Origin: an uncultured Alistipes sp.
Lineage (GTDB): Bacteria > Bacteroidota > Bacteroidia > Bacteroidales > Rikenellaceae
DNA: 32,592 nucleotides
Assembly: GCA_900546005.1 (NCBI GenBank)
Contig: URBJ01000017.1
Location: forward strand, 1-32,592
Direction of reading: 5' to 3'
The notes below the pieces were generated by a model. The model was not told where the DNA came from. It was given only the letters and a program-made list of their open reading frames with translations, and made no database searches. Each line of letters begins with the position of its first letter. The first letter of the stretch is position 1. Made by a program: the position numbers and the translations under genes. Shown piece by piece: positions 17,544-26,644 of this stretch.

Positions 17544-18080
17544 TTAGACATTTTTTCCCATTTCGTAGGCCTCTTGTACGACAGGACGACCTTTGATTTC
17601 TCCCGCATGCCAGACACCCGTTCCCAACACGGTCCCCTTGACTACGGGTCGATCGAGGCAATCGAGGAAACCCTGAAACGTATCGATCGTACGCAACAAA
17701 TGGCTCTTGTCCTCATCGGCCGCCGTTGCAATAAAATAGAACTCCTTGTCGGACATCTTCGTATAGAGTCCACAGCAACGATCGATCAGGGTCTTCATCT
17801 GTGCCGACATCGTGTAAAAATAGACCGGAGTAGCCATGACGAGCACCTCTGCGTCGAGCATCTTGTGGATAATCTCTGCCGCGTCATCCTTTTGCGGACA
17901 GGCCTTCCCTTGGAGGCTGCACACGCTGCACCCCGTACAATAATTGATGGTCTTGTCCCGCAGAAAGATCTTTTCTACGGCATGTCCGGCCTCGACCGCA
18001 CCCCGGTAAAACGCATCGCACAACGTATCGGAATTACCTCCGCGTCGTGGACTCGACGATAGTATCAACACCTTTTTCAT
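17544..18080 (-). CDS. Iron-sulfur flavoprotein (NADPH-dependent FMN reductase family)
   Basis: 178 residues. A flavodoxin-like fold begins MKKVLILSSSPRRGGNSDTL, the FMN phosphate loop. A compact cysteine motif, C48, C51, C54 and C61 (CxxCxxC-x6-C), is the cluster signature described for archaeal and bacterial iron-sulfur flavoproteins (Isf). ATPVYFYTMSAQMKTLIDR is the conserved flavin-binding helix. Isf proteins reduce oxygen or peroxide or act in electron transfer. It is the first gene of a leftward pair with the exported hydrolase. Confidence 0.87.
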   Translation of the reverse strand: MKKVLILSSSPRRGGNSDTLCDAFYRGAVEAGHAVEKIFLRDKTINYCTGCSVCSLQGKACPQKDDAAEIIHKMLDAEVLVMATPVYFYTMSAQMKTLIDRCCGLYTKMSDKEFYFIATAADEDKSHLLRTIDTFQGFLDCLDRPVVKGTVLGTGVWHAGEIKGRPVVQEAYEMGKNV

Positions 18081-18343
18081 ATTGCCTCACTTTACACTAT
18101 TTGTTCGACATTACAAATGTAGACCTTGCCGACCGCAAAACCATACCCTGATAACGGATAAATCTACCATTTTTACCGATACGCGTGCCGCCATGCCGCT
18201 GTTTCCTCTCTCCACTCGGAGCAACCGTTCCGGCAACTGCGAGCCCACCAGCTCCTCTCGGTAAAGATACTGCCAACCGGACACCTTCTCACCCTAAACA
18301 ACGTTTTGTTTCTACACACATACGCCGACAAAGGTCACAAAAA
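18081..18343. other. Intergenic region between divergent/convergent units
   Basis: It contains a -7 like TACATTTG on the minus strand (18121-18114) that may serve the iron-sulfur flavoprotein gene, 34 bases upstream of its ATG. A minus-strand frame opens with a GTG at 18284 and runs 57 codons to 18111, but it overlaps that promoter and I could not assign it to any family. No other gene is seen. Confidence 0.4.
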
Positions 18344-18369
18344 ATGCGAACCCCGCTTAAGGTTCGCAT
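18344..18369 (-). terminator. Terminator of the TonB receptor-lipoprotein operon
   Basis: ATGCGAACC (18344-18352) pairs perfectly with GGTTCGCAT (18361-18369). On the minus strand the hairpin is followed by a run of T. It lies about 35 bases past the lipoprotein stop codon. Confidence 0.8.
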
Positions 18370-18402
18370 ATCATGAAATGGTCAAACTATCAGTCTGTTC
18401 GG

Positions 18403-19650
18403 CTACCGCAACGTCCAGCCTGACGTCCAATCGTCATCAGCCGAAACGGCTCCTTTATAGTCTGCCGGAGTAAAGAAGCTATCCGCAAGCGTTTTACCTC
18501 CTTCGATCGTCCCTACATAGTTGCTTGTCAAAACATTCGTATAATCGGTCACATTGCCTTCGGCCGCCACAAAACGGTCGTTGGTATAGATACCCTCTTC
18601 GGAATGCAATTCACTGCTCATCGATACATATTCGAGTTTCGACGGCTGCTGAGCCTTCGAGAACGAATTCTCCGTTTCGGGCGTTTCAACGGCTATACAC
18701 TGTTTCTTCCCGGTAATGATCGCATTGTAGAGTTCAACCTCCGTACCGGCCCGCAACAACACCCCGTTATCGGCCCCGCTCTGCGCATTATTCCCGACCA
18801 GCGTCACATTGGCGAGAATCGGATGCGATACGGGTGTAGCCGCTGCATTCTTGCCGTTGTTGTCACACTCCATCAGGCAATCGCAGTTATCGCCGAGCGT
18901 GGCACTGGGTTCCTGATAGGCTACGAGGAACTGTCCTTTACCGTTCCAACCCTCGGTCCAGTCGTACGAATCGTCCGTACAGCTCGTCACGACCATGTGT
19001 TTCACATTCACCGAACCGCCGAAAAACTCGAAACCATCGTCCGAACCCTTATAGGCCTGAATATACTCGACCTGCGTCCCGTTGCCGACTCCGTAGAACG
19101 AAATACCGTTCGCCTCGTGCTCTTCGTCAAGGGCATAACCCGTATACTCAAGACGGATATATTTCAGTACACCCGAGTTATCAGCGTCGTCATTTCCTCC
19201 GTATGGGGCGTTTCCGATCTCCGACAGTACACCCGTACCGGCATTGGTGTGGGCTCTTCCACAGATATGAATACCGCCCCACGCTCCTGTCTTTTTCAAC
19301 TCGGAGGTCATCACGATAGGATTCGCAGCCGTTCCCACCGCATTGATCTTCGCTCCCTGTTCGATCAAAATATAGTCGGAAATGTCGTCGTCTTCCGCTA
19401 CGATCCGTACCCCTTCGGCAATGTAGAGCGTTGCTCCGGCCTTAACGTGCAGCCCTCCGCTCAACAAATAGGAACCGTTCTTTTCAAGATAGGTATCTTT
19501 GACCACATTACCGGCCAGTGTTGTTCCCGAAGCCAGATTGCCTTCGAGACTGGGAATTACATCTCCGTCGTTATCATCCTTGCTGCATGAAACACAAAGC
19601 GTAGTGCTCGCCACCAGAGCTACAGCTAAAAATTTCCAATACGTTTTCAT
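18403..19650 (-). CDS. Predicted surface lipoprotein, beta-helix-like, partner of TonB receptor
   Basis: 415 residues. A lipoprotein signal peptide ends near C22 (LCVSCSKDD). The SKDD right after the Cys fits the lysine plus acidic signature that directs Bacteroidetes lipoproteins to the cell surface. The body has repeated short strands and Asn/Gly turns (GLHVKAGATLYIAEGVRI, GGIHICGRAH, LKYIRLEYTGYA, NGISFYGVGNGTQVEYIQ) as in right-handed parallel beta-helices. No SusD-like features and no catalytic signature were seen. It follows the TonB receptor after 69 bases and ends at a terminator, so the two are very probably one operon and a surface-binding partner is the best guess. Function is unproven. 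Confidence 0.72.
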   Translation of the reverse strand: MKTYWKFLAVALVASTTLCVSCSKDDNDGDVIPSLEGNLASGTTLAGNVVKDTYLEKNGSYLLSGGLHVKAGATLYIAEGVRIVAEDDDISDYILIEQGAKINAVGTAANPIVMTSELKKTGAWGGIHICGRAHTNAGTGVLSEIGNAPYGGNDDADNSGVLKYIRLEYTGYALDEEHEANGISFYGVGNGTQVEYIQAYKGSDDGFEFFGGSVNVKHMVVTSCTDDSYDWTEGWNGKGQFLVAYQEPSATLGDNCDCLMECDNNGKNAAATPVSHPILANVTLVGNNAQSGADNGVLLRAGTEVELYNAIITGKKQCIAVETPETENSFSKAQQPSKLEYVSMSSELHSEEGIYTNDRFVAAEGNVTDYTNVLTSNYVGTIEGGKTLADSFFTPADYKGAVSADDDWTSGWTLR

Positions 19651-19719
19651 TTTGTTAGAAATTTGATTAAAAATAAATTGGATTAGAAAAGTACTTTCAA
19701 GATTCTTTTTTTCAGAGGA

Positions 19720-22413
19720 TTAGAACTTCAATCCGAGACCGATTTCGAATCCGGCCCCTGTCCTGTAACGTTCTACCTCAACGGTATTCCCGGTCTGAGG
19801 CACCTCCTGATCGAATACCATCGCCCGATTCAACAGATCGGTCAACAACAGCTTCAGCTCTACTCGACGGTTGAACTGATATCCGGCCGACAGATTGAGC
19901 GTGTGCACGGGACGCTGCTTGACATCACCCAACCCCGAAATGCCTACCGCATGGATACGGGGTCCCTGTAAGTTGTAGAGCAATGCCAGATTGAGCCGCC
20001 TCTGATCCCCGAAATAGGGCGTCCATGTGAGGTCGGCATTGACCAGATAGGGCGAAGCTCCCTGCAAGGCCCGCTCCTTGTTGGTGTAGGCCCCGCCTTC
20101 GGGCAGTTTCACGTTGGTGTACATGTAGGTTCCATTAACCCCTATGCGCAGATCGGGGGTCAACACCTTACGAACCTCCACTTCTATACCGGCTGCCATA
20201 CCGTTATCGGCATTGCGGAAAGTGTGTACGGCAGCGCCTCCCGACAGCATCTGTACCCGTTCGATCGATGTTTTAAGGTATTTGTAGTAACCGGTAACCG
20301 AGACCATGTCGCCCCGTTGATTCAAAAACTCGTACCTCAAGTCGACGTTGTAGTTGTAGCTGTTCTGCAAATCCTCATTACCACGCAACTGAATCGAACC
20401 GTAAGACTCCTGATAGAGGAACGGAGCCATCTCGATGAACGACGGCCGGGTTATGGTCCGCGATGCGGACAGACGGAGCTGATGCTCCTCACTCAAGTTA
20501 TACTTGACATTCAGTGCAGGGAAGAGATCGTTCCGATTCAGGTTTCGTCTCTCCTTGAAACGCTGGTCGTTGTAATAGTTCACCCATTGATCGGACATCT
20601 CGTAACGGAGACCCGCATTGATTAGCAGCGCTTCGATCGGACGCAGATCGACCGACAGATAACCGGCCAGAATCGTATTGCCCGCATCGTAGGTATCCTT
20701 GGGCTGCTTCTCCCGTTTCACTTCGAGCGATCCGTTGGCAATGTTTCCGAAGTTCAGATAGGAGTCGGTATGATATATATCCTCGATGACGGGCGAGAGA
20801 CCCGAAACATCGTAGTAGAAACGAAGTCCGTCGTAACTACGGCTTTTATCCTTATAGGAGACTCCGAAGGTAATCTGATGTCCGGCACCGAAACGGTAGT
20901 CTGCCGCTACATGTGCATTCCACTCATTTTCGTCGAGTGTACCGAAGTAACGCATGGTCTCCTGCTGGTTGAGGCCGAACAGCGACAACGATCCGTCATC
21001 GTTCTTGAGGAACATCACCTGACGGCGGTCGGGTTCGTCGGAAGCCGTTCCCGAATAGGATCCACTCCACCGCAAATTCCAGTGCGTTCCGAACGCATGG
21101 ATACCGTTTATCTGATGGGTCATCAACTTATAGACATGCATCACGTCGTTGCTTCCGATGAGCTGATGCTTCTCCTCATCATACCCTTCACGACGCATGT
21201 AGGTATCGATCGCATTGCGTGCATAGAAGAAGGTGTACCCCACCCGATCCTCGTCACGCAGCGTAAGGCTCAGATTTACCAATGCCGCCATCTTCAACTC
21301 GGTGGCATAACTGTCGTATTCGTATTCGTCCGTAATCCGGCCGGTCGCTTCGAGCAAACGGAAATCCGCATCCCTCATCGTCTGATAATCGTTGTTCATG
21401 CCGGCCGAAGCGAGCACGCTCAACCACTGATTTCCCACCTTAAAATCGTGTCCCCACGCCAGATTCCCTCCGAAAGCCGGCAAGGCCTTTTTCCGATCGA
21501 CCGAAAAATCCGTATCGAAGATATCCTTCGTCTTCACATAGTTCCGGAATTCAGACAGATTGCTCGACACGGCATACGGGTCGACCTTCGACTGCGTGAA
21601 CAGCGAACGATGGTCCATCCGGTAAAAATCGCGTCCCAGCGTATTGAACTTACCCCCAACCTTGAGGTCCACCGAGAAGAAGTCTTTTCCCGCATTCTCT
21701 TTTGTATCGATATCGATATGCGCTCCCGAATAGTCGGCATAGGAGCTCACCTCATACACCTTGCTGACCGTAATATTCCGCACCGTCGAAGCGGGAAAGA
21801 TATCCAACGGAATCAACTTGTTGTCCGGATTCGGCGAGGCGATGGGCTGACCGTTAAGCGTCGTGATGCTGTACCGATCTCCGAGTCCGCGCACGATCAG
21901 CTGTCCGGACGACGCGACCGAAATACCCGTCATCTTCTTGACACCCTCCTGCACCGAGGATAACCCCTTCAGGGTCATCTCCTTCGCACCCATATTTTCG
22001 ATAGCTACGTTCGATGCGATCCGCTCGACCTGCATGTTGTGTTCCGACTCAAGATCCTTCTGGGCCGTTATCGTTACGGTCGAAAGCATCTGATTATCGG
22101 GCAGCAACTCGACCCGGAGCTCCGAATCGGCTTTCGTGACATCGAGTTCTATCCGTTGCGAAACATAGGAGATATAAGAAACAACCAATACATGCGAACC
22201 TTTTTTAAGGTCCATCTCAAAACGCCCCTCGAGATCTGTTACCGTACCTGTCGTCGTACCTTCGACAGCTACCGTCGCCCCGATCAGTGCGCTCTGCGTC
22301 TCCTTGTCGACAACCACTCCCTTGATCGGGACGGCGGACGCTACTTCAAACAAACATAAGAACAGTGTTGTAATTACAACGTTTCGAATCATCTTTTGCA
22401 ACATTTTCCTCAT
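19720..22413 (-). CDS. TonB-dependent outer-membrane receptor
   Basis: 897 residues. A signal peptide (ends about VASAVP) precedes a carboxypeptidase-regulatory-like domain (about 29-110: IKGVVVDKETQSALIGATVAVEGT), a plug domain (about 130-240, with LIVRGLGDRYSITTLNGQPIASPNPD) and a long barrel ending in the aromatic GLGLKF. The RGLGDRY plug form belongs to a group of receptors with unlinked, still unclear, substrates. There is no SusD gene beside it, so it is not a classic glycan-uptake pair. Its partner is the beta-helix lipoprotein downstream. Start could equally be the Met at codon 4 or 8. AraC lies upstream in the same direction but 161 bases away. Confidence 0.9.
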   Translation of the reverse strand: MRKMLQKMIRNVVITTLFLCLFEVASAVPIKGVVVDKETQSALIGATVAVEGTTTGTVTDLEGRFEMDLKKGSHVLVVSYISYVSQRIELDVTKADSELRVELLPDNQMLSTVTITAQKDLESEHNMQVERIASNVAIENMGAKEMTLKGLSSVQEGVKKMTGISVASSGQLIVRGLGDRYSITTLNGQPIASPNPDNKLIPLDIFPASTVRNITVSKVYEVSSYADYSGAHIDIDTKENAGKDFFSVDLKVGGKFNTLGRDFYRMDHRSLFTQSKVDPYAVSSNLSEFRNYVKTKDIFDTDFSVDRKKALPAFGGNLAWGHDFKVGNQWLSVLASAGMNNDYQTMRDADFRLLEATGRITDEYEYDSYATELKMAALVNLSLTLRDEDRVGYTFFYARNAIDTYMRREGYDEEKHQLIGSNDVMHVYKLMTHQINGIHAFGTHWNLRWSGSYSGTASDEPDRRQVMFLKNDDGSLSLFGLNQQETMRYFGTLDENEWNAHVAADYRFGAGHQITFGVSYKDKSRSYDGLRFYYDVSGLSPVIEDIYHTDSYLNFGNIANGSLEVKREKQPKDTYDAGNTILAGYLSVDLRPIEALLINAGLRYEMSDQWVNYYNDQRFKERRNLNRNDLFPALNVKYNLSEEHQLRLSASRTITRPSFIEMAPFLYQESYGSIQLRGNEDLQNSYNYNVDLRYEFLNQRGDMVSVTGYYKYLKTSIERVQMLSGGAAVHTFRNADNGMAAGIEVEVRKVLTPDLRIGVNGTYMYTNVKLPEGGAYTNKERALQGASPYLVNADLTWTPYFGDQRRLNLALLYNLQGPRIHAVGISGLGDVKQRPVHTLNLSAGYQFNRRVELKLLLTDLLNRAMVFDQEVPQTGNTVEVERYRTGAGFEIGLGLKF

Positions 22414-22574
22414 TATTTTCCGGTTGCAAAGATGAAGAACGGATATTACGAAACTGTGTTAACGATATGACAATCCTTTTACAAATAGGCTGCCGTCCGA
22501 TCGGGCACATCGATCCCGATCAGATATACTTCTCTGATCTTGAAGAATTTGGCTGTTACAGAAAGAGTATATTC

Positions 22575-23471
22575 TTAGCTCCGGGCCCGGAACTCGTTGG
22601 GCGTACAGCCGGCAATCCGCTTGAACATACGGCTGAAATGCTGCGGATACTGGAACCCGAGATCGTAGGCAATCTGGCTCATCGTCTTGCCCGAGGAGAG
22701 TAATGCCTCTTTCGCCCGGTCAACCAACTTGTTCTGGATATACTCCGATGCGGTCTGGCCCGTCTGCCGTCGAATCATATCGCCAAAATAGTTGGGCGAC
22801 AGGCAAACCTTGTCCGCAAAGTATTTGACCGACGGAAGCCCCTCCTGTTGGGGAGTATCTCCGTCAAAATATTCGTCCAGCAGCTGTTCGAAACGGATCA
22901 CAATATCCTTGTTGACCTCGCTGCGTGTAGTAAACTGCCGCTCGTAGAAGCGCATACAATAATCGAGCAACAGGCCGATGTTGGCCGTAATCAACCTCCG
23001 GCTGTGTTTGTCGATCGCGTGTTCCAACTCCGCCTCGATCTTGCCCAGACAATCCATCACGGTCTGACGCTCCTGTTCGGAGAGGTGCAGGGCCTCGTTG
23101 GTCTCGTACGAAAAAAACGTATATCGCCGAATCTCCTGTCCGAGTGCAGTACCCCGAATCAGATCGGGATGGAACAACAGCCCATGCGCTGCGGGCCTGA
23201 CATTCGGATCCATCTCTATGTCGGTCACTTGTCCCGGAGCAAAGCAGACTACCGTACCGTCCTGATAATCGTAATATTGACGGCCATATATGATATTTCC
23301 ACACTTTACATCCTTGAGGAACAGAGCATAGATCCCGTAATTGAAGTTTGAACGCATGGGCCATTTCGTAGCCTTCGACAAATCCACAACGCTGACTAAC
23401 GGATGCCGCGTCTCCAGACCGAACAACTTATTGTAGCGGTCTACACTATCCAATTTAATGATCCCATCCAT
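22575..23471 (-). CDS. AraC-family transcriptional regulator
   Basis: 298 residues. The C-terminal third (about 195-295) holds the double helix-turn-helix: YFADKVCLSPNYFGDMIRRQTG, ALLSSGKTMSQIAYDLGFQYPQHFSRMFKRIAGCTPNEFR. The N-terminal part is a cupin-like sensing domain (about 20-160). Divergent from the flavodoxin-acetyltransferase gene and upstream of the TonB receptor, so either could be its target; flavodoxin-type genes are often next to AraC regulators, which favours the former. The inducer is unknown. A -7 like TATATTTG lies at 23506-23499 on the minus strand, 28 bases upstream of the ATG. Confidence 0.92.
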   Translation of the reverse strand: MDGIIKLDSVDRYNKLFGLETRHPLVSVVDLSKATKWPMRSNFNYGIYALFLKDVKCGNIIYGRQYYDYQDGTVVCFAPGQVTDIEMDPNVRPAAHGLLFHPDLIRGTALGQEIRRYTFFSYETNEALHLSEQERQTVMDCLGKIEAELEHAIDKHSRRLITANIGLLLDYCMRFYERQFTTRSEVNKDIVIRFEQLLDEYFDGDTPQQEGLPSVKYFADKVCLSPNYFGDMIRRQTGQTASEYIQNKLVDRAKEALLSSGKTMSQIAYDLGFQYPQHFSRMFKRIAGCTPNEFRARS

Positions 23472-23604
23472 AATGCATCTTCTCTTAACGGTTTTCTACA
23501 AATATAAGCGGTTTGGACCGGAAAAAGAATAGCTGCGACTGGAAATCCGGAATCGAGGTACAAACATCCGTAAATCGTATACAACCCTACGGGAATCCCT
23601 CCGA

Positions 23605-23612
23605 TAACTTTG
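23605..23612 (+). promoter_or_regulatory. Candidate -7 element of the flavodoxin-acetyltransferase gene
   Basis: TAACTTTG matches TAnnTTTG and would give a leader of about 90 bases. A -33 TTG was not found at the expected distance, which may suit an activator-dependent promoter given the divergent AraC gene. Confidence 0.4.
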
Positions 23613-23708
23613 CAATCGAACAATACGGGCTTTCTGTCATAAAAAAAGCAACAAGCAGAAACGAAAAAGCCGAGAAACCGCGTTAGTGCTAAAAAACATA
23701 CCGTCATC

Positions 23709-24824
23709 ATGAATTACAAAAAAATTTTAGTCGCATACTTTTCGTGTAGCGGCAAGACGAAAGCCGCAGCCGAACGGCTGGCAGCCATAACCGGAGCCGA
23801 TCTCTATGAGATCATCCCCGAACAACCCTATACCCGTGCGGATCTCGACTGGCACGATCCACAAAGCCGCAGCTCCCTCGAGATGCGCAATCCGGCATCC
23901 CGTCCTGCCATAATCGATCGAGACCCCAAGTTAGGCCAATACGATATCGTGTTCGTCGGCTTTCCGGTGTGGTGGTACATCGCCCCTACGATCATCAATA
24001 CCTTTTTGGAACGATACGACTTCACAGGGAAGACCGTCATCCCGTTTGCGACCTCGGGCAGCAGCGGCATAGAGCATTGCGAACAGAATCTCCGAAGTGC
24101 CTATCCGACACTCCACTGGAGTAAAGGCAAACTGCTGAACGGAGCATCCTCGGAAGAGTCCCTGAAACAGTGGATCGACTCGGCCTGCGATAGCGGCTGT
24201 TTATTGAATCAAAAAAACATTGAACCAAACGAGAAAAAGATGACTCTCAACGAATTTTTAGAATATGTAAAAACCGGAGCCGGACTCAATACCGAAGAGA
24301 TCCACCGCCTTATGAACGAAATGAGTGATGAAGCCCGCCGCATCACCTTCGAGCTGAACGGCCGTTACCACACCCAAGAAGAGGTCAGGGAACTGCTGTC
24401 CCGCCTTTTCGGATATGAAGTGGACCCCTCGTTACGGGTATTTCCTCCGTTTTACTCCGATTTCGGGAAGAATATCCACGTCGGCAAGAATGTCTTCATC
24501 AACGCCTGCTGCCATTTCCAAGACCACGGAGGCGTAACCCTCGGCGACGGATGCCAGATCGGCCACAACGTAGTTTTCGCCACGCTCAACCACGGGATGG
24601 CTCCCGAGGATCGGGGTACAACCTATCCGGCTCCCATCCGGCTCGGGAAAAACGTTTGGGTAGGCTCCAACGCTACGATCCTGCAAGGTGTATCTATCGG
24701 CGACAACTCGGTCATTGCAGCAGGGGCGGTCGTTACCCACGATATTCCCGACAACGTCATTGCAGCGGGAGTCCCGGCCAAGGTTATCAAGACGATCGAC
24801 GAGTCCATAAAACAGAAAAAATAG
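23709..24824 (+). CDS. Flavodoxin fused to hexapeptide O-acetyltransferase
   Basis: 371 residues, two enzymes in one chain. Residues about 3-160 are a flavodoxin: FMN loop [16 protein letters not shown], then [24 protein letters not shown] and PFATSGSSG. Residues about 178-365 are a maltose/galactoside acetyltransferase type protein: an N-terminal helical cap ([10 protein letters not shown]...[14 protein letters not shown]), hexapeptide repeats forming a left-handed beta-helix ([22 protein letters not shown]), the catalytic His in TLNHGMAP, and [28 protein letters not shown]. Residue 178 is Met (ATG at 24240) after GAGAAAAAG, so the acetyltransferase half looks like a once free gene of standard length. 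Neighbour: divergent AraC regulator. Physiological link of the two halves is unknown. Confidence 0.88.
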   Translation: MNYKKILVAYFSCSGKTKAAAERLAAITGADLYEIIPEQPYTRADLDWHDPQSRSSLEMRNPASRPAIIDRDPKLGQYDIVFVGFPVWWYIAPTIINTFLERYDFTGKTVIPFATSGSSGIEHCEQNLRSAYPTLHWSKGKLLNGASSEESLKQWIDSACDSGCLLNQKNIEPNEKKMTLNEFLEYVKTGAGLNTEEIHRLMNEMSDEARRITFELNGRYHTQEEVRELLSRLFGYEVDPSLRVFPPFYSDFGKNIHVGKNVFINACCHFQDHGGVTLGDGCQIGHNVVFATLNHGMAPEDRGTTYPAPIRLGKNVWVGSNATILQGVSIGDNSVIAAGAVVTHDIPDNVIAAGVPAKVIKTIDESIKQKK

Positions 24825-24988
24825 AAACGCGCTCTACGTTTTCTCCATACAGCGAAGGCGACGGAAGTGTCGAAAACGCATGCCGAACCTCAAAAAGCAG
24901 GTTGATTCACGGGTAGGCACACCCCGCAACAGGGATGTTTCGGCTATAAAAATCGACGCCGGAGCCTCCATTTGGCGCACATAATCCG

Positions 24989-24996
24989 TACTTTTG
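24989..24996 (+). promoter_or_regulatory. Candidate -7 element of the small exonuclease gene
   Basis: TACTTTTG matches TAnnTTTG; the start would be near 25003, only about 13 bases before the ATG at 25016. A TTTG lies 14 bases upstream of it, closer than usual. Confidence 0.4.
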
Positions 24997-25015
24997 CGGA
25001 AACGATGGATTCGAG

Positions 25016-25507
25016 ATGGATAATTTTGCCGCAATAGACTTTGAAACAGCCAACAAACACCGGGAGAGCGTATGCAGTGTCGGGATCGTAATCGTAAAAA
25101 ACTTCGAGATAGCAGACACGATTTACGAGCTGATACGTCCGACTCCAAACTACTTCAGCCGCTGGGCCACGGAGATACACGGATTGACCTACGACGACAC
25201 GGCCGACGCCGATCCCTTCCCCGTGGTATGGCAGAGAATAGCCCCAAGGATCGAAGGGCTGCCACTGGTCGCTCACAACAGTCCGTTCGATGAAGGGTGT
25301 CTGCGAAGCGCATTCATGCACTATGGAATGAACTATCCGAACTACAAATTTTACTGTACCTGTCGGGGCTCCCGCAAAGTTTTTTCCGGACTGCCCAACC
25401 ACCGTCTGGATACCGTAGCCCGACACATCGGCTTCGACCTGAAAAATCACCACCACGCTTTGGCTGATGCCATAGCTTGTGCCGAGATTGCAAAAGCTAT
25501 CTTGTAA
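25016..25507 (+). CDS. Small stand-alone DEDDh 3'-5' exonuclease (DnaQ/epsilon-like)
   Basis: 163 residues, a bare exonuclease domain with no added modules. Catalytic residues of the DEDDh class are all visible: D8 and E10 (AIDFETA), D92 (HNSPFDEG), H147 and D151 (HHALADA). It would remove nucleotides from 3' ends of DNA or RNA. The role could be proofreading or RNA trimming. Compared with the exonuclease beside dnaN it lacks the DUF3820-like tail. It has its own promoter and stands alone. Confidence 0.9.
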   Translation: MDNFAAIDFETANKHRESVCSVGIVIVKNFEIADTIYELIRPTPNYFSRWATEIHGLTYDDTADADPFPVVWQRIAPRIEGLPLVAHNSPFDEGCLRSAFMHYGMNYPNYKFYCTCRGSRKVFSGLPNHRLDTVARHIGFDLKNHHHALADAIACAEIAKAIL

Positions 25508-25536
25508 GAACTGTGTCATAGTGTTTTCCATATAAT

Positions 25537-25546
25537 GGGGGGGGGG
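25537..25546 (+). repeat. Run of ten G
   Basis: A homopolymer of ten G starts 30 bases after the exonuclease stop, in the gap between two convergent genes. It is the longest G run noticed. Such tracts can change length in replication and in sequencing; here no reading frame crosses it. Confidence 0.9.
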
Positions 25547-25681
25547 CATAAAACTTCTCCGAATGTGCGGTTTCCCGTATTTCCCGGTTCAATCTTCTGT
25601 TCGACATTCCGGCAACCGCAAAATTTGATGCTCTCTTCAGCAGTCTGCAAAACTTGTAGAACAAGTAAAACCCGGAAACAA

Positions 25682-26644
25682 TTACACGTCAAGGTGATTG
25701 TGGTATAGATCCGTACCTATATTTTTCATCTGTTCGCGCAACCATCGAGGTTCCAGAACCTCGATATCCCTTTCCGCATTAACGGCATGGGTCAACAGTT
25801 CTTGTTGGAAATCGAGTGTCGGCCGCAGGCGAAACTCAAAAACGGAGCTTTCCTCCGACGATTCGATTTCTCGTTGGGAAGCATGCAACGGCAACGTACG
25901 CATATACTGTCGTTGAACGCCCTGCACCCGTATCCTCACCCGCTGTACGGCACAATGCACATCGACGATAATCCCGAACGATTCGGCAAAATAGGACTTC
26001 GGATCGAAATCATCGGTCATGACGAACGGGTGCTCGGTCGTTCGCAACGCATGGATACGATCGAGCGCATAAATACGGATATTATTATCATCCAAACTGC
26101 GGGCCACGACATACCACCGCAAATGAAAAACCTTGACACAATAGGGAGCCACTTCGACCGTACGGGCCGTATCGTTCCAAAAGCTCTGATAGGTCAACTC
26201 CAGCGTCCGACTGTCCCGCATGGCCTCGATGATCTGCGTTAAATAACGTTGCCCGGAGGGGATCTCTTCGAAAAGAATGCGACGTTTGAGCCGACGGCTT
26301 TCGTTAACGAGCTGATTTACGGCAAATGTATTCAGAAGCCAAGTTCTTACTCCGCCCCGTTTCATATCCTCTGCATTTTCGATATAATAGAGATAGCCCG
26401 CCCGGCGATCGCACGCGATACTTATATCGAACACCTGTTGGATGGCATTCTTGTGGTTATGAAACGTTTTGAGCGGCAACTCCTCGCCCGTATCGTTAAG
26501 AGATGACCGCACCCATCGCTCGTTAATCTCCTCAAATGAGAGTCGCCCGGCTCGATAAATCGTATCTACCAGCCAGACATACCGATTGAACAACACGGCT
26601 GTGTTGCTCTTCGATGAACCTTGAGTGTTCTGATGTTGTAACAT
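25682..26644 (-). CDS. WYL-domain transcriptional regulator, intact copy
   Basis: 320 residues. A winged helix-turn-helix (about 18-80: LFNRYVWLVDTIYRAGRLSFEEINERW...TFHNHKNAIQQVF) is followed by a WYL domain (about 125-205, with CVKVFHLRWYVVARSLDDNNIRIYALDRI) and a C-terminal extension (WCX type) ending EVLEPRWLREQMK. WYL proteins bind nucleic acid or nucleotide ligands and commonly control phage-defence or DNA-damage genes. Faces away from a second, broken WYL gene, and shares many blocks with it, so the two are paralogues. The target operon is not visible on its own side; the nuclease-ATPase pair across the gap is a candidate. Confidence 0.88.
   Translation of the reverse strand: MLQHQNTQGSSKSNTAVLFNRYVWLVDTIYRAGRLSFEEINERWVRSSLNDTGEELPLKTFHNHKNAIQQVFDISIACDRRAGYLYYIENAEDMKRGGVRTWLLNTFAVNQLVNESRRLKRRILFEEIPSGQRYLTQIIEAMRDSRTLELTYQSFWNDTARTVEVAPYCVKVFHLRWYVVARSLDDNNIRIYALDRIHALRTTEHPFVMTDDFDPKSYFAESFGIIVDVHCAVQRVRIRVQGVQRQYMRTLPLHASQREIESSEESSVFEFRLRPTLDFQQELLTHAVNAERDIEVLEPRWLREQMKNIGTDLYHNHLDV

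Noticed and set aside
20770..21963. 397-codon frame on the plus strand opposite the TonB receptor
   Set aside because: Shadow frame; the receptor on the other strand has a full set of family motifs.
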